From NCBI GenBank assembly GCA_033557465.1, contig CM066035.1, forward strand, positions 920,090,235-920,154,234: a DNA stretch of 64,000 nucleotides, read 5' to 3'. Source of the DNA: Ichthyophis bannanicus (Eukaryota > Chordata > Amphibia > Gymnophiona > Ichthyophiidae). Below the pieces are notes generated by a model. The model was not told the DNA's origin. It searched no databases and saw only the letters and a list, made by a program, of their open reading frames with translations. A program made the position numbers and the translations under genes. Position 1 is the first letter of the stretch, and each line of letters opens with the position of its first letter. Of the stretch, positions 1-11,800 are shown piece after piece.

Positions 1-166
1 CCTTCCAGGTGGTGTGGGCACCAGTTCCACCGCCTGTTCCTTTAGAAGACTTTGCAACTCCTGAAGGAGGTCTCTGTGTAGAGGGAGTCTTGTAGGCTCC
101 CCTGGATAGTAGGAGGGGGGTAGCTGATGGAAATGGAGCATATAGCCCTTCTGGACTATGCTCAGT
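1..166 (-). pseudogene. DIRS-0 reverse transcriptase, N-terminal edge
   Basis: Translating the complement gives a block like LPPSYYPGEPTRLPLHRDLL followed by ...KEQAVELVP. This aligns with the segment of DIRS-3 just before its RT fingers (PPPYFPGEPIWSPLHRDLL ... EDKAVEPVP). In this family that segment lies about 30 residues upstream of the PILDLRELN RT motif. The rest of the RT, RNase H and recombinase fall outside the window, so nothing can be said about their integrity. Confidence 0.7.
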
Positions 167-389
167 ACCCAGGTATCCCCTGTGATGGCTGGCCACCTGT
201 AGGCGTACAGGGTCAGCCGACCTGTGCTGAGTGGAGCTACCGGCGGAGGAGAGGCTATGCTGTGGGAGTCAAAAACCCCCTCCCTGCTGTGCAGGAGCCG
301 GCTGGCGGCTTGGGGGTTTTCTGCCTACAGGGCCCATGCCCCTGCCCTTTGGCCTGCTGGCCCTGTTGGGGAGCTGGAGAGGCCTGATA

Positions 390-777
390 CTGAGGGTAGG
401 TTTTTTAGGCAGCACCCTTCCTCGGGAAAAAGGGCTTCTTCCCCAAGCCCTTCTTTTTTTGAGAAGGGGCAGAAGTCTTCCTGGACAGCCTTGTCCTGGT
501 GAGAGTTTTAGTCTCGATTTCTGCAGCCTTTTCAGTCATGGGCTTACAGAATAGGTTGTCACCTCGGCAGGGGACATCGAACAACATGTCCTGCACCGAT
601 GACTCTTCTTTGGAGGCATCGGGGACTCGAGGAAAAACTTATTATGCTGCTGCTGGCGGCTCTTGAGGGCCTTGCTGGACATCATCTTGCAGAGACTGCA
701 GGCTGCCGGGTCGTGGTCTGGCCCAAGGCATAATTTTAGAGCACCAATCACACTTCTTTAAATCACTGGTAGCCATG
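390..777 (-). pseudogene. DIRS-0 gag with a large internal deletion
   Basis: The start codon is at 775-777 and the product begins MATSDLKKCDWCSKIMP, matching the gag start of DIRS-3 (MATSGFKKCGRCSKMM). After about 45 residues the reading jumps to the gag C-terminal part at 596-405, with motifs DVPCRGDNLFCKPM and EKAAEIETKT. The same C-terminal block is seen in DIRS-1, -2, -3 and -4. The long acidic and Ser/Pro-rich middle of gag, well over 1 kb in the full copies, is missing. The two pieces are in different frames, so no working protein is expected. Gag in this family carries a CxxC-type cysteine cluster and is presumed to be the nucleocapsid-like protein. Confidence 0.75.
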
Positions 778-1192
778 GGGAGAAAAAAGTACCCCTGCGA
801 GGTCGAAGACTCTCCATGCTGCCAGTGGGAGAAAAAAGGCACTTAGAAAAAGAAAAGAATGAAAGACTACAGAAAAAATAAACTGAACCCGACACCAAGG
901 CACCGAGTTTGGTAGGCGGGAAGAGTACCGGTTTAATACCGGAGGCAAGTGTGAAACTTGGAGAGAGAGAAAAATCAACTTTTTCCAAGGACAAGCCAGA
1001 CAACATCTGAAGGGCTTTGCGAAAAAAAGGAGACTGAGCAAGATGGCATCCTTGGGCGGGAAGAGGACCATGCATGCATGGTGGCATCTCCCAAAGGCTT
1101 TCTTTCAAAGCTGGGGGGATGCTTCTGTGAGGGCTCCATCGGTGCCAATGTCACCCATATGTGAGGACTGACTTCCTGCTTGTTCCCAGAGA

Positions 1193-1640
1193 AAAATAAA
1201 TAAAACTATATAGCCATACAAATAAAATGTTAAAAGAGAGATAAAAAGATCAAAACTAATATAGGCATAAAAGCAAACCAAGGGTAAGAAAATTTTAAAA
1301 AAAAAGGAAGGGCTTATCTAAATAATGGGAGGAAAGGGAGGGGTACAAGATATACTTATTTACTGTTGATAGGACCAAAATTGTAAGTCCAAAGGTAAAA
1401 ACAAATCAATTCCAACAAAATGAGCACAATCTGTTTTTAATAAAAATAATGCATAACAGATATAAATCAAAATAATGCAATAAAACCATTGAAAAAGCCA
1501 TATATAAAGAACGGTAAAGGCTTGTTGGAAAGTATGCGTCTTGTTGCTTAAACGTGTAAAGAACCACTACTGGAGCAAACACATTGGAGGGATAGCTGAA
1601 GGCTTATAGGAATACTGCAAATGTTAACATGTCACAGATG
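1193..1640. other. AT-rich stretch, nothing recognised
   Basis: There are no long open frames, tRNA boxes or familiar repeat ends. The sequence is AT-rich, with short A-runs near 1300. It lies between DIRS-0 and a possible older DIRS relic. Confidence 0.4.
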
Positions 1641-1990
1641 ACACTCTGAACCACAACTTGTCAGAGCACTGACCTAGATGAAAATCCAATAGATATCACA
1701 AATCATTGCAAAAAGCCATTGGTTAACCTCTACGGCCCATCAGCAGGCACAAATTACAAGAAGACAGTGGTTGATGATCAGATCCTAGACACTGGAGGTA
1801 CCAGTTGTGCTTGTCCATGACTAAGATGGTCTGGGCACACTTGGTGCACTTTTTAAACCTGCTGGTTTAAAAAATAGCTAGGGCAAAATCAAATGGCTCA
1901 ATGGTGGAGAGCCCAACTGGGCACCGACTGTGCCACTGGATAGTACTTGGGGAACTGTCCTGATAGGAATGTGGAGGCAAGCTTCTGAGA
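1641..1990 (-). pseudogene. Possible very old DIRS gag N-terminal relic
   Basis: The stretch CACTTGGTGCACTTTTTAAA at about 1838-1857 closely resembles the complement of the gag start in DIRS-1 (19685-19710) and DIRS-2 (about 50290-50315), which encodes the cysteine pair near the gag N-terminus. Flanking words similar to the region encoding the second cysteine cluster are seen near 1780-1800. The match is short and broken, so this may be an ancient copy of the same family or a coincidence. Confidence 0.35.
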
Positions 1991-4690
1991 GAGCCAAGAC
2001 CAAAAGACTTCCCCTTTTTCAACTGCTATGGTATTTCACTGCAGGGTTTCCATAGTAAAGAAGGAAACTGAAAGGACTTGCTGACACCAAAGAGACATTC
2101 ATACGATTCCATTTTCAAAATGAAATACCAATCCAGAGACAAGTTCCACCAGAACTGGAACCACCACATCAAGGCACAGAAGTGCTCCAAGAGTGGTGTA
2201 TCACTGCTGTCAGTCAATAAAAACAGGAGTGGTGAATTCACAGGAAGAATCAAAGTTACCAGCTAAAATCAGCCATTCCATGAAAACCTAGCTCTGTGAA
2301 AGGCCTAATAACCTCTGCCTCTGCCCAATCAATGGCACCCTGAATCTTTCAAAACAGACACAGCTCCAAGCAAAAAGTCCTGAAAGATGAGTAAGCCCCA
2401 TCTTCTGTGAAATTCAGAAGGAATTAGCTTCTCCTTTGGGAGTCTTAAGAGACTCCTAAAATTAGCTCCCTAAAGAAGAGAAAAACTTAATGAGACTGAC
2501 CTTATAAGTTGCAACCACTGCCCAAGCCTCATAACTTTAACAACAGTAGAGCTGTGACAATAGGAGTTAAAGACTGCAAAGAATCATGAAGCATCCGTCA
2601 AAATGGCCACCCCAGATTCTAAATGGTTGGCCTCCAGACTTTCTGGGAATTAATATTTCCAGCCCAACACAGGGCTTACCACACCACCCCCACAATTGAA
2701 AGTCTGAGTGGCCATAACTCAGGATGAGATGAACTGCCTCAAGAGGACATCATTCTTTCTATGATGTAGTTCCTTCAAGCCTTGTCCCTGCAACTGGGAA
2801 AGCCACAGCAAAGGGCAAGGGTGCTGACTCTTGCTAGGAATGACACTCCTTCAAGACTCCTATCAACCGATTAACTGGGTATTCAAAGAGAAGAAACCAT
2901 CTGAGGCATACAAGTACCACTTCCTTGAAGAGCCTGATCTTTAGGGATGTGCAAGCCAAAAAAAATTATTTCATATTGTTTCGTTTTGGTTTATTTTGTA
3001 TTGTATTTGTTTTGTATGAATAATGAGCCCTGTTGCGCAATAGTGCACACTGTTTGCATGCCTGTGACCTGTGCTGTTGCTATACTGTGCACAATGGAGA
3101 GAGACTGTCACCAAGTGCAGCAGAGGTCTCAGCCATAGCAACTGTTGGGAGAGGTGGTCAGATAGGACGACATTAACAACATTGCCCAAGTCCACTCTTC
3201 CACTGCATTTCCCAAATTCTCAGACTAGGCAGGCCAGTGGCATGTAGCACTCATCTCAGTCAGCAGCACCGTGGCACTAACCGGACCATGGCTATGGACG
3301 GCCCACAGGCCAGCTAGGTCTCAGTCCCAGCAGTGGCTCCACTCTCTTCCTGACTCCCCTTCGTTTTTCTCTAGGACTGATTGAGTACTGAGCAGATGTA
3401 GGCAGCCCAGACCTGACTGACATACAACACTCAGAGAATAAGGGCAGACAGTATCAGAACAGGGCAGACTCGTTCACAGGCGCAGCTCCAGCAAACGCTT
3501 GGCCACACGCATGGATTGCTGGTTCTGCCTCATCGTATCATGTGTGCGAGTGACAGGGACCTGGAGAGATGCTGGAACATGGAAGGAGGATAGGAACAAG
3601 GATTCAGAGGGAAGATGGTTGACATGGAGGAACAGCAAGATTTGCCTGGCAGGATCCATCAAGTACTGGGCTTTTCTGACTGCCTAGAATAGCCTATCAC
3701 TGCCAAAAGTCGACAGGCAGATAAGGTGGCTTCCAGGAGCTACATAGGGGGCCAGCCTAATATGCCGTCTGCCCTAAGGGCAAGTTTTGCATATGGGCTG
3801 AAATTTTGCACACCATCAATCCTTAGAGGGGAACACTTCCTGCTATGTGTCATTTGTAAACACTGTGTCTCACAGATTTTATAGGGATAGGTGGGTCTAT
3901 AAGAAGCGAGTCTGGATGTAGGGAAGACAGGAAAATTCACTTGAGTGGAATAATAGGCATATGCAACATGACTCGGGCAGTGCATGGCACCACTAGCCAG
4001 GAAAGAAAAAATACCATATATTAGAAATGAGGAAGCAAAGCCAAGCAGCACACAGAGGTCCTGCACTAAGAGGGTAATTTTATAGCAGAACACCATGGCT
4101 ACCTGATATTTTATAAAAACAAGTAGGCGCTTACTTGTCTTTATAAAATATTGGAGTATATGGCAGACAATGTGCTTGTAATGAACGCACATAATTTCTG
4201 CATGTATGCGCGTAGATTGAGCTATTTTATAATCTATGCGGGTACATGTGAACTCACCTGTGCTGCCTTCCACCCAGACCACGCCCCCAGCTATGCCTAC
4301 AAGTATGCACATGTACTTTTATCCCAGTTAGTAGTTTATAAGAGGTCATTTATGCATGCTATAAGGCCACACATGTGGGAATGAGTTGAGAAAGGAAAAA
4401 AATCTAATGCTTTGAATCCCATACTTCAGATATGGGCTAACAATGTTTGAGACATATCCTCAAAGTATGATCTAAAATTCAAAAAGTTTACAGAAAAGGT
4501 CACAGAGCTAAACAAAAGGAAGAGACAAACTTAAATTTACTAAAAGACTGTTCAAACTGACTACTTTACATTAAAAAAGCCTTAAAGGGAGGAGTAATTT
4601 AATTACACTCTATCAACGTGGATGAAACCTACTAAGCTCTCTGTAGTCATTTTTCCAAAGAACTACAGACACAGCAAAAGATCAGTGGTA
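1991..4690. other. MED14 3' flank, no gene recognised
   Basis: No homology I recognise. A 190-codon open frame exists on the minus strand at 3740-4312. Its translation is rich in Cys, His and Tyr with no familiar domain, and its DNA is full of short inverted words, for example around 4130-4240, typical of a decayed repeat. I do not call it a gene. A T-rich run at 2958-3015 looks like simple-sequence decay. Confidence 0.4.
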
Positions 4691-4695
4691 GAGTC

Positions 4696-4800
4696 CCCCT
4701 CATTCTCAGAATGAAGAGGGCTTTCTGACATCATTTCTCTTTTGCTGCGGGAACACGGTGGCTGCCTCCAGCAGCAGGAAGCCCTCTTCATTGTGAGCTA
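4696..4800. repeat. Imperfect palindrome, about 105 bp
   Basis: The arm AATGAAGAGGGCTTTCTG (about 4710-4727) is repeated in inverted form as CAGGAAGCCCTCTTCATT (about 4776-4793), with one mismatch in 18. A weaker continuation outward (CTCATTCTCAG against GTGAG) is present, and the loop is about 50 bases. It may be a small foldback element or a MITE remnant. Confidence 0.6.
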
Positions 4801-4834
4801 GTTCTCAATCTGTGGGAAGACCAAGCCATGATGT

Positions 4835-4992
4835 TACATATTTATTGTATATAGTTTTCCCCGGTTTATACCCAGTTTACCTTCCTTGTTATCTGTAAGC
4901 CTATATCAATTTTATATTGTTAGGTATTTGTTGTTCAATGTGAACCGCACTGATGATAAATAGTGCGGTATATAAAAACTGTTAAATAAAAT
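4835..4992 (+). mobile_element. L2-type LINE, 3' tail
   Basis: The fragment ends in the characteristic tail seen throughout the window: AACCGCACTGATGATAAATA, then GTGCGGTATATAAAA, then an AAATAA-type A-rich end. GTGCGGT pairs with ACCGCAC to make a small hairpin. The same tail follows a recognisable L2 ORF2 C-terminus at 22493-22860, which is why I assign it to L2. Confidence 0.7.
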
Positions 4993-5294
4993 AAAATAAT
5001 AAAGACGTCAATTTTCACCCAACAGAACTATCAACCACAAGTTCCAGTCACCCTTTTTAAACTCAAATCCTATTTTTTACGATGCAATCGGAAATTACAT
5101 TTGTAAATAAGGGTGGAAGAGAGGAAAAGGTTTGAAGTGGAAACAATCTCTGTTTAGTGAATGACCACAGGGGCAGGGTTTTTACACATGCAAATATAGT
5201 GGAAAGACGTGGACTTCAGCAAATATTCATTAGAAAAGGGATACTGTAGTTCTTATGTGCAGTACTTTTCAGACAGAAGCAGTACAGTTTTTCC

Positions 5295-5851
5295 AAACAA
5301 CTTTTTTTTAATAGAGTTTATTAAATATTGCTCCTGCAGGACTGGTCAGGATTCAAAGCAATCATATTAAAATACAGCTTCATTATAAAGTCTGTCACAG
5401 TTCAAAATGATCGACTTACCTTAAAAAAAATACTATTACACAAAAAACATAAGAAAACACTTAAATAAACCAGAGTTTGGCATTTTCATAATCTTTGCAG
5501 TATAAAACAGAATATTAAATTTTACTTGCAAGCTGATACATAATCTATACCCTAGTTTGCAATGTGTTCTAAGAGAACACACTGTACAAGAGAACTATAC
5601 AAAATTAGGGTTTGATCAATTATTTATTTTTCTGATGAAAGAAGTGCATCCCTGAATGAATTTCCCAGTCATTCTTCCTTAGCGCTTTAAAAAATAGTTT
5701 ATCTGACATGGAAATGTTCATGGCATCCACCACCTCTCTTGTCCTGAGGCTTGTAATTCGTTTTGATGAACAGCAGCTTATGCACGGCCACCAGGAGGCA
5801 GTGTGAGATTAGCCATTAAATCACGCACGGCTGCAAATATTGTGCATTCAC
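5295..5851 (-). CDS. MED14: MED14 last exon with stop and 3'UTR
   Basis: The acceptor TGTTGCAG precedes GTGAATGC. Coding is 5851-5781, encoding (G)[20 protein letters not shown] then GRA, with TAA at 5780-5778. The rest, 5777 to about 5295, is the 3'UTR, AT-rich with no repeat I recognise. The end is set by the AATAAA at 5322-5317. Confidence 0.9.
5317..5322 (-). terminator. MED14: Polyadenylation signal of MED14
   Basis: AATAAA on the minus strand, about 455 bases past the stop codon. A run of A follows on the transcript at 5309-5302. Cleavage is expected roughly 10-25 bases further on. Another tttatt near 5622 could be an upstream alternative. Confidence 0.65.
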
Positions 5852-8800
5852 CTGCAACAGAAAAAAAAAAAAAAGACTTAACTTCTGGTCAAATCAAATC
5901 ACCAAATTTGGTTGGGGGGGGGACATTTGTGAACAATAGTTGCTTATGAATAAGCAACTGGGTTATAAAAAGAAATCAACTTTGGTCTTTAGCTTTTTAA
6001 AAATACTTAATGCTAGTGGCGTTACTGGACACACGTAGTACAATGGGGTGGAGTATTCCCATACAAGTAGCCCTTGCATGAAAAGGCTTACTATTTAAGG
6101 GCGCACCTGAGGCGAAGGGAGATAAAGAGTAGTTACTCACCTGTAACAGGTGTTCCCCGGGGACAGAAGGAATCAATCCTCACATATGGGTGATGTTGGC
6201 GCCAATGGAGTCCTCGTGGAAGCATCCCCCCAGCTTTCAAAAAAAGCATTTGGGAGATGCCACCACGCATGCGTAGTCCCCTTCCCGCCCAAGGCTCTGA
6301 GGAAAAAAGGAGACTAAGCAAGATGGCATCCTCGGAAGAGAAGGGGACAACGCATTGGTGGTGGCATCTCCCAAAGGCTTTTTTTGAAAGCTGGGGGGAT
6401 GCTTCCGTGAGGGCTCCATTGGTGTCTACGTCACCCATATGTGAGGACTGCTTGTTCTTAGTTACTTTACCCAAGGTTACAAAATGTTATCTGTAAGATT
6501 TGAACCCTGATTTCCCAGCACACTGCTCTAACCACTAGGCCACTCTTACTACCTAGTCATCTCATCAAGGGACAGTAAACAAGTGAAGGCACTTAAGAGC
6601 CAAGTGGCCTATTTGGCATTCCCAGCTTGATCTTTGTGTTTGGTTTCCAGCAGACTTCAAAATATTGAATAGGTACTGGGAAAATGGAGATTCAAGTACT
6701 CTCAGCACACTAGCTGTTGGCTTGCTGTAGAAAAGTACTTAAAGTGGCTCTCTGGGGAGCTGCATCCTTGTCACACAACTAAGTGCCCTTCGTGGTTTAT
6801 ATAGAGATCCACCAACTAACTCCAACCTACAAGGAAGAGTCTTGATTCTTTAATGCCCATCTCTAAAATTTCTGGAATTTGAAATCCTGCACTTTGTCTT
6901 GACTAAAACAAGGGGGTGGGAGGGTTGGGGGGGGGGGGGGAAGGACTGAAATCCCATAATACCCAATAGCAAGCTCTTCTAAAATAGAATTGATCAGATC
7001 TCTGCTGACGAAGTCAGATCCCTTGTTCAAAATAGTTGGAATAATGGACAGAATGTCTACAAAAAGCTGGATGGGGCAACAGAAGATAATCAGTCAGAGA
7101 ACAGATGCCTTATACATATGTTAGCAGCTACCACTTGCTACAGGAGATGTTTGTGATCAATACCTGGCCGCGGCGAGTTCACCTCTGCAAACCTCTTCAG
7201 AATGTTGCTAACCATCATGGGTGCAGCAAGTGAGGAGTTCTGCTGACGGGGAATGTCTGCTTGTTGGGTAGTACCTGAGGCCATATCATAAATGATGGGG
7301 ACAATGATGCTAATGGCCTCTTGGGGTACCGACGTCTTCTGAGTGAGCTGAAGCTGTGAGCAAAATGTAGGTCGAGTTAACCGAGCACATGAAAGCATTC
7401 CAAGATACTAAAGCATGCCCTTTCACCCTGTGACGTCAATGCTAAGAACACGTTATTTTAAATTAAATATTGAGTCCCCTCATGTGCCAGTGCCAAGGTC
7501 TAAGACTTTTAGTGGTGCTATTTCTAAGGCCTCTGTATTTGGAGGCTACATAGCCTCTCTAATGGATCCGCTCCTAGTTTCCTGTAGCTGCTCAAGGGTA
7601 CATTCTACAGCAAGGGTTTGAAATTTGTGGGAATTATGTGACACACTCACATATATTTGAATATTATGCATTTTACTTTATATTAATAATAGTTGTTTCC
7701 TGACATTTGTATGTCTCTCTGACATTGTTTTTGGAAAGCAGGTGTTCACAGAGGAGAAAGTATCACAAGACTGTGTGTGTGTGTGTGTGTGGGGGGGTAA
7801 TAGGAGGTAGAGGAGGGACTGAGGTGGAAGAGTAATCAGGGAGTAGAGAGAAAAGGATCACAAGGACTATGAAGTGTAAGAGGGATGGGAGATGAAGGTG
7901 GCATCCTGGATCCATTCTTACACACTTCTTCCCTCCCCTTTCCTTTGGTTTCTTCTCCTCACCCCCTACACTGCCTCCAATCTCCTCACTCACCCTCCTC
8001 CCATCCCACCTTGGGGTTAGGACGCGCAACAGCACAAGCTGCGTCTTCCTCCTCTACTGCGTGGGGCAACATCACACTTTGAACCACACAGACACATGCG
8101 GTTCAAATGCGACAACAGGCCCAGTAACAGAAGATGACACAGCACAAGTCTCTTCGCTGCTATTATCCTTTTTTAAGTTGACAAAGGAGGGCGAGTAAGG
8201 GGATTATAGTAGGGGTAAGGAGGCGAAAAGATATACACTGTTCTGCAACACTGACCCAGCCCTTGGTCTCCCACAGCTACTCCACTGGGACTTGAAAACT
8301 CTGCAGTAAGGATTGCATTTTTTGGCCCTTCTTGCAGCTGGGGAATGATGCGGGTCCTGATAATAATCTACTGATCATACTTACAAAAAAGAGCATTTTG
8401 GATTTGAGTACCACAGCAGGGGTTCCTGGAGGTGCTATGGGTGGCGCACTGGGAGGAATGGTCAGACAAAATTGCACATTCCACTTCAGCTGCGTTGCTT
8501 GATCAGGGAACTGTTACAACAGAAGAACAATGAATGCCATTAGATTTTCCCCCCAAAAAACTGTAACAATCAGATTCAATCACAAAACAGCATAATACAC
8601 TTTAGGTATGAAGAACATTATGCAAATACAAAATGTCATCATTTAAACATTTTCCATTTTCTCCCCTTCCTTCTTCTAAAGGGCAAATCCTAGTCCCCTC
8701 CTATCTAGCTCAACCCTCCCAATAGCAGAATCATAAAAGACCTTGAAATGTGAACGAGTGAGGTGATCAAATTTGCAGATGATATAAAAATTACTCAAAG

Positions 8801-11800
8801 TTGTTAAATCACATGAGGATTGTGAGAAATTGCAAGAGGACCTAGAGCAATTGGGAGTCTGGACATCCAAATGGCAGATGAAATTTAATGTGAACAAATG
8901 CAAAGTTACTACAAACGTAGGGAACAACAACCCAACATATAGCTACACGATGCAAAGTTCCACTTTAGGAACCACCACCTAAGAAAAGAATCTAGGAATC
9001 ACCATGGGTAATCCATTGAAATCATCTGCTCAATGTGCAAGAAAGCTAATAGAATGCTAGGAGTTATAAGGAAAGGCATGAAGAGTACAACAAAGGATTT
9101 TGTAATGTCTTTATATTGCTGAGTATTGTGTGCATTTCTGATATAGTTACCCAGCCTGGAAAACTATACTTGCATGCTTGCTGCACTAGATATGTGTTTT
9201 CTGCTTGTACGATTGCTTTGTGCTTCTCTACTGACTTTTCCTCTGTCCTCCTGATTGGAGTTCCTTTCACCCTTTTTTTAATGCAATTTGTAAACTGCTT
9301 TGTATATACCCTGAAAAGGCGGTATAATATATTGAATAAACTATAAACATCTCACAGCCAGTTAAGAATTTAAAGAAAAGCCTGACTAAATATGACAGGT
9401 TTTAGTCTCTTTCTAAAGTAGCTTGTTCCACAAAGGACTGGAGAGAGAAAAAAATTCTACTAATAATTCTTGCCCCATCATAGAAGCCTGATCTTGAGAT
9501 CTCAAGACATGGACAGACATAACAGATTCAATCCGGAAAAAGGCTGGCAATGAAACTCCTAAGCACAAGGGAATAAATAATAATAGCAGCTTAAATTTAA
9601 TGCCTCAGCAGTTCATCATAGTCAAAACCAAACGTTGCACTATGGTTCACAAATCCAGTGGGTCTATAAAAGATATGAATCTTTTCAACAAACACCAGTT
9701 TACTGTTTGATTTTGGTAACTGTTTTAAGTTGTTAGTCTGTGTGTCTTATGTCTGTAAAATGAGATTATTTTGTATGTTTTTTGTAAACTGCTAAGAATG
9801 ATTTAAGATTAGCAGAAAATAAATTTGTTTAAATAAATTTTAACAAAACCTTTCTCTAATTGTTGTGCTGTAGTTTGAATATTTGTTTCAGTCCGTTTTC
9901 CATTTATTCAATAAAGCATTATAATCATGAGTTTCAGTACAGTAGACAGAATATTTATCTAATCCATCATATACCCTAGACTGAAGGTGCCTGAGATGCA
10001 AGCAGGGATGCCATTAATTTACTGCAGGAGCTGCTAAATCAGCTTTCTAACTAGACACAGAAGCTTGGAGAGTTGCAGTGCTCTATAGTGGTGCCACAAG
10101 CTCTCTTCAGATCTGCCTCCGGGTCGTAGTGTGTGAGATGATGCAGCACCGTCTCTTTCATCAACACAAGCACCATAGACAGCACCACAGTGAAGCCATG
10201 CCAGCCTCCTCCCTCGAAAGAAGTGCACAGGGAAGGGGGAGGGGGGGGGTCTGCTTTTCCGTCATTGTTTCTTTTAGGGGCACACAGGTAGTTATAGTTA
10301 CATTTCTGGTTAAAAACTAGAGAAACAAAATTCACATTTCACTTCCATTTACATCTGTAACAAAGGAAAAACCTGCAGCCTAAGAGGACACAGAGAAGGA
10401 AAGAATATACGTACATCAACTGCCTTCCTGGATTGCTTTTTTTTTGTTGGGGGGGGGGGGGGGAGAATGGAGGACACTGTTCCAGTCCAGACTAGCGGGT
10501 AATGTCCCCCTGTCAGCAGATGGTAAGAGTGAGAAAATCACAGAAGTTTTAAGACCTCCCTCTAGCATATAGTCTCCTACTCCTAGAGGTCAGCTTCAGT
10601 ATTTTCTCTGTCTCAGCAGATGGTGGACATCTCGTCTCCTGAGATGTTCCAAAAATTCCTTGGGAGCAGTTTATAACTTTAGCCCTTGGCACACGAGGTG
10701 CTGTCTTGGGGTTTTGCTTGTTTTTCTTATACAGCTTCCACTCCATTCCAGAGATGCTCCTGGGTCAGGAGAATCAGGGGAGTACTTCTGAAGGGAAGGA
10801 CTCCTGCTCAGGAGGAACAGTGCAGCCTTTGTTGTGGGCAGCTTCTCTTCAGTTCAGCGCAGCTTCACAGCCTCCTTGATCATTTGTTAAGGTTAAAAAA
10901 AAAAAAAAAAGGGAATAAGCTATACCGGCAGAGGTGCACTCAGAGCTCAAACTCTCTCTCTGGCCAACTTCCCTCTTTCAGTTTCAGCAGACAGCACAGA
11001 GAACTTGGAACTGAGTTTTTTTCCTCCTGCCAGCCTTGCTGACAACCCTGGACTTTACTCATGGCTGCTTGTCTGCCTCCCACAGCCGCCCCCCACCTCC
11101 CGCGATCCTCAGTGCCTGTTGACATTTTCTCTCTCCAGCGCAGTTCTCTCATCGGAGCTCCGGGGGTGCCGTTCTCTGCTGCTCTGGGTCCGACAAGCTG
11201 CCTTGTTCCCATGGTTCCCACCAAAACCCTTGCTTTTGCAGCGGCCATTTTGGCTCCGGGGGCGCCGTCTCCTGCTGCTCTGGATCTGGTGAGCTAAGCT
11301 GTCTTGTTTCTGCGGTTCCCACTAAAACCCTTGCTACAAATGTCCCTCCACCTTGCCTTGCAGTACTGCGGCCATGCCTGCCTTCCTGTAATGATGCCTC
11401 GCTTGTGGAAGGAAACGCAGGCAGCTCTTCAATAACATTTGTGCCGCATGTGGGGCTGATCCTGAGGGCCTCTCTCATGCGCTCATGACCCCTGCCATGT
11501 CCCCAGTCTTGCCGGATGCCCTGCCAGCTCCTCAACCTTCGTGGAATGCTCCTCCTCCTCTGTTTCTTCCTAAGAGCAATTTGATGCCGCGGACCAGCTC
11601 CTCCCAGCATCCCTGTCCTCAGATTCAACATTCAGACTTCCCGTTCTCCTCTTCCAGCTGCACTCAATGCAGACCAGTAATTTATGGCTCTTTTCAGACA
11701 AGTATAGGACACATGGCACGCAGGACCCTTGCTGTACTCTCGCAGTCAACAGGCCCTCTAAGGAAGCATGCCAGATTCAGTTCGGCTGAAGCTTCTGCCA

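Larger units (their letters stand above)
1..1192 (-). mobile_element. DIRS-0, 5' part of a DIRS retrotransposon cut by the window edge
   Basis: Read on the minus strand this is the 5' end of a DIRS element of the same subfamily as DIRS-3. The outer inverted repeat lies at about 1040-1192, with the core ACCCATATGTGAGGACTG near 1152-1170. It is followed by the gag start, gag remnants and then the beginning of the RT at the window edge. The gag is much shorter than in DIRS-3, where gag spans about 1.9 kb; here the N- and C-terminal pieces are only a few dozen bases apart. The recombinase end, the ICR and the second ITR, if present, lie outside the window. It sits downstream of the MED14 polyadenylation signal. 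Confidence 0.85.

Noticed and set aside
3740..4312. 190-codon open frame on the minus strand, no transposon similarity seen
   Set aside because: No recognisable domain, odd composition, many short inverted words in the DNA, no splice or promoter context. Treated as a chance frame in an unknown repeat.
10686..11631. Overlapping frames on both strands at the start of the Ngaro-like gag
   Set aside because: The minus-strand frames here mirror a GC-rich coding stretch on the plus strand and show no motif of their own.
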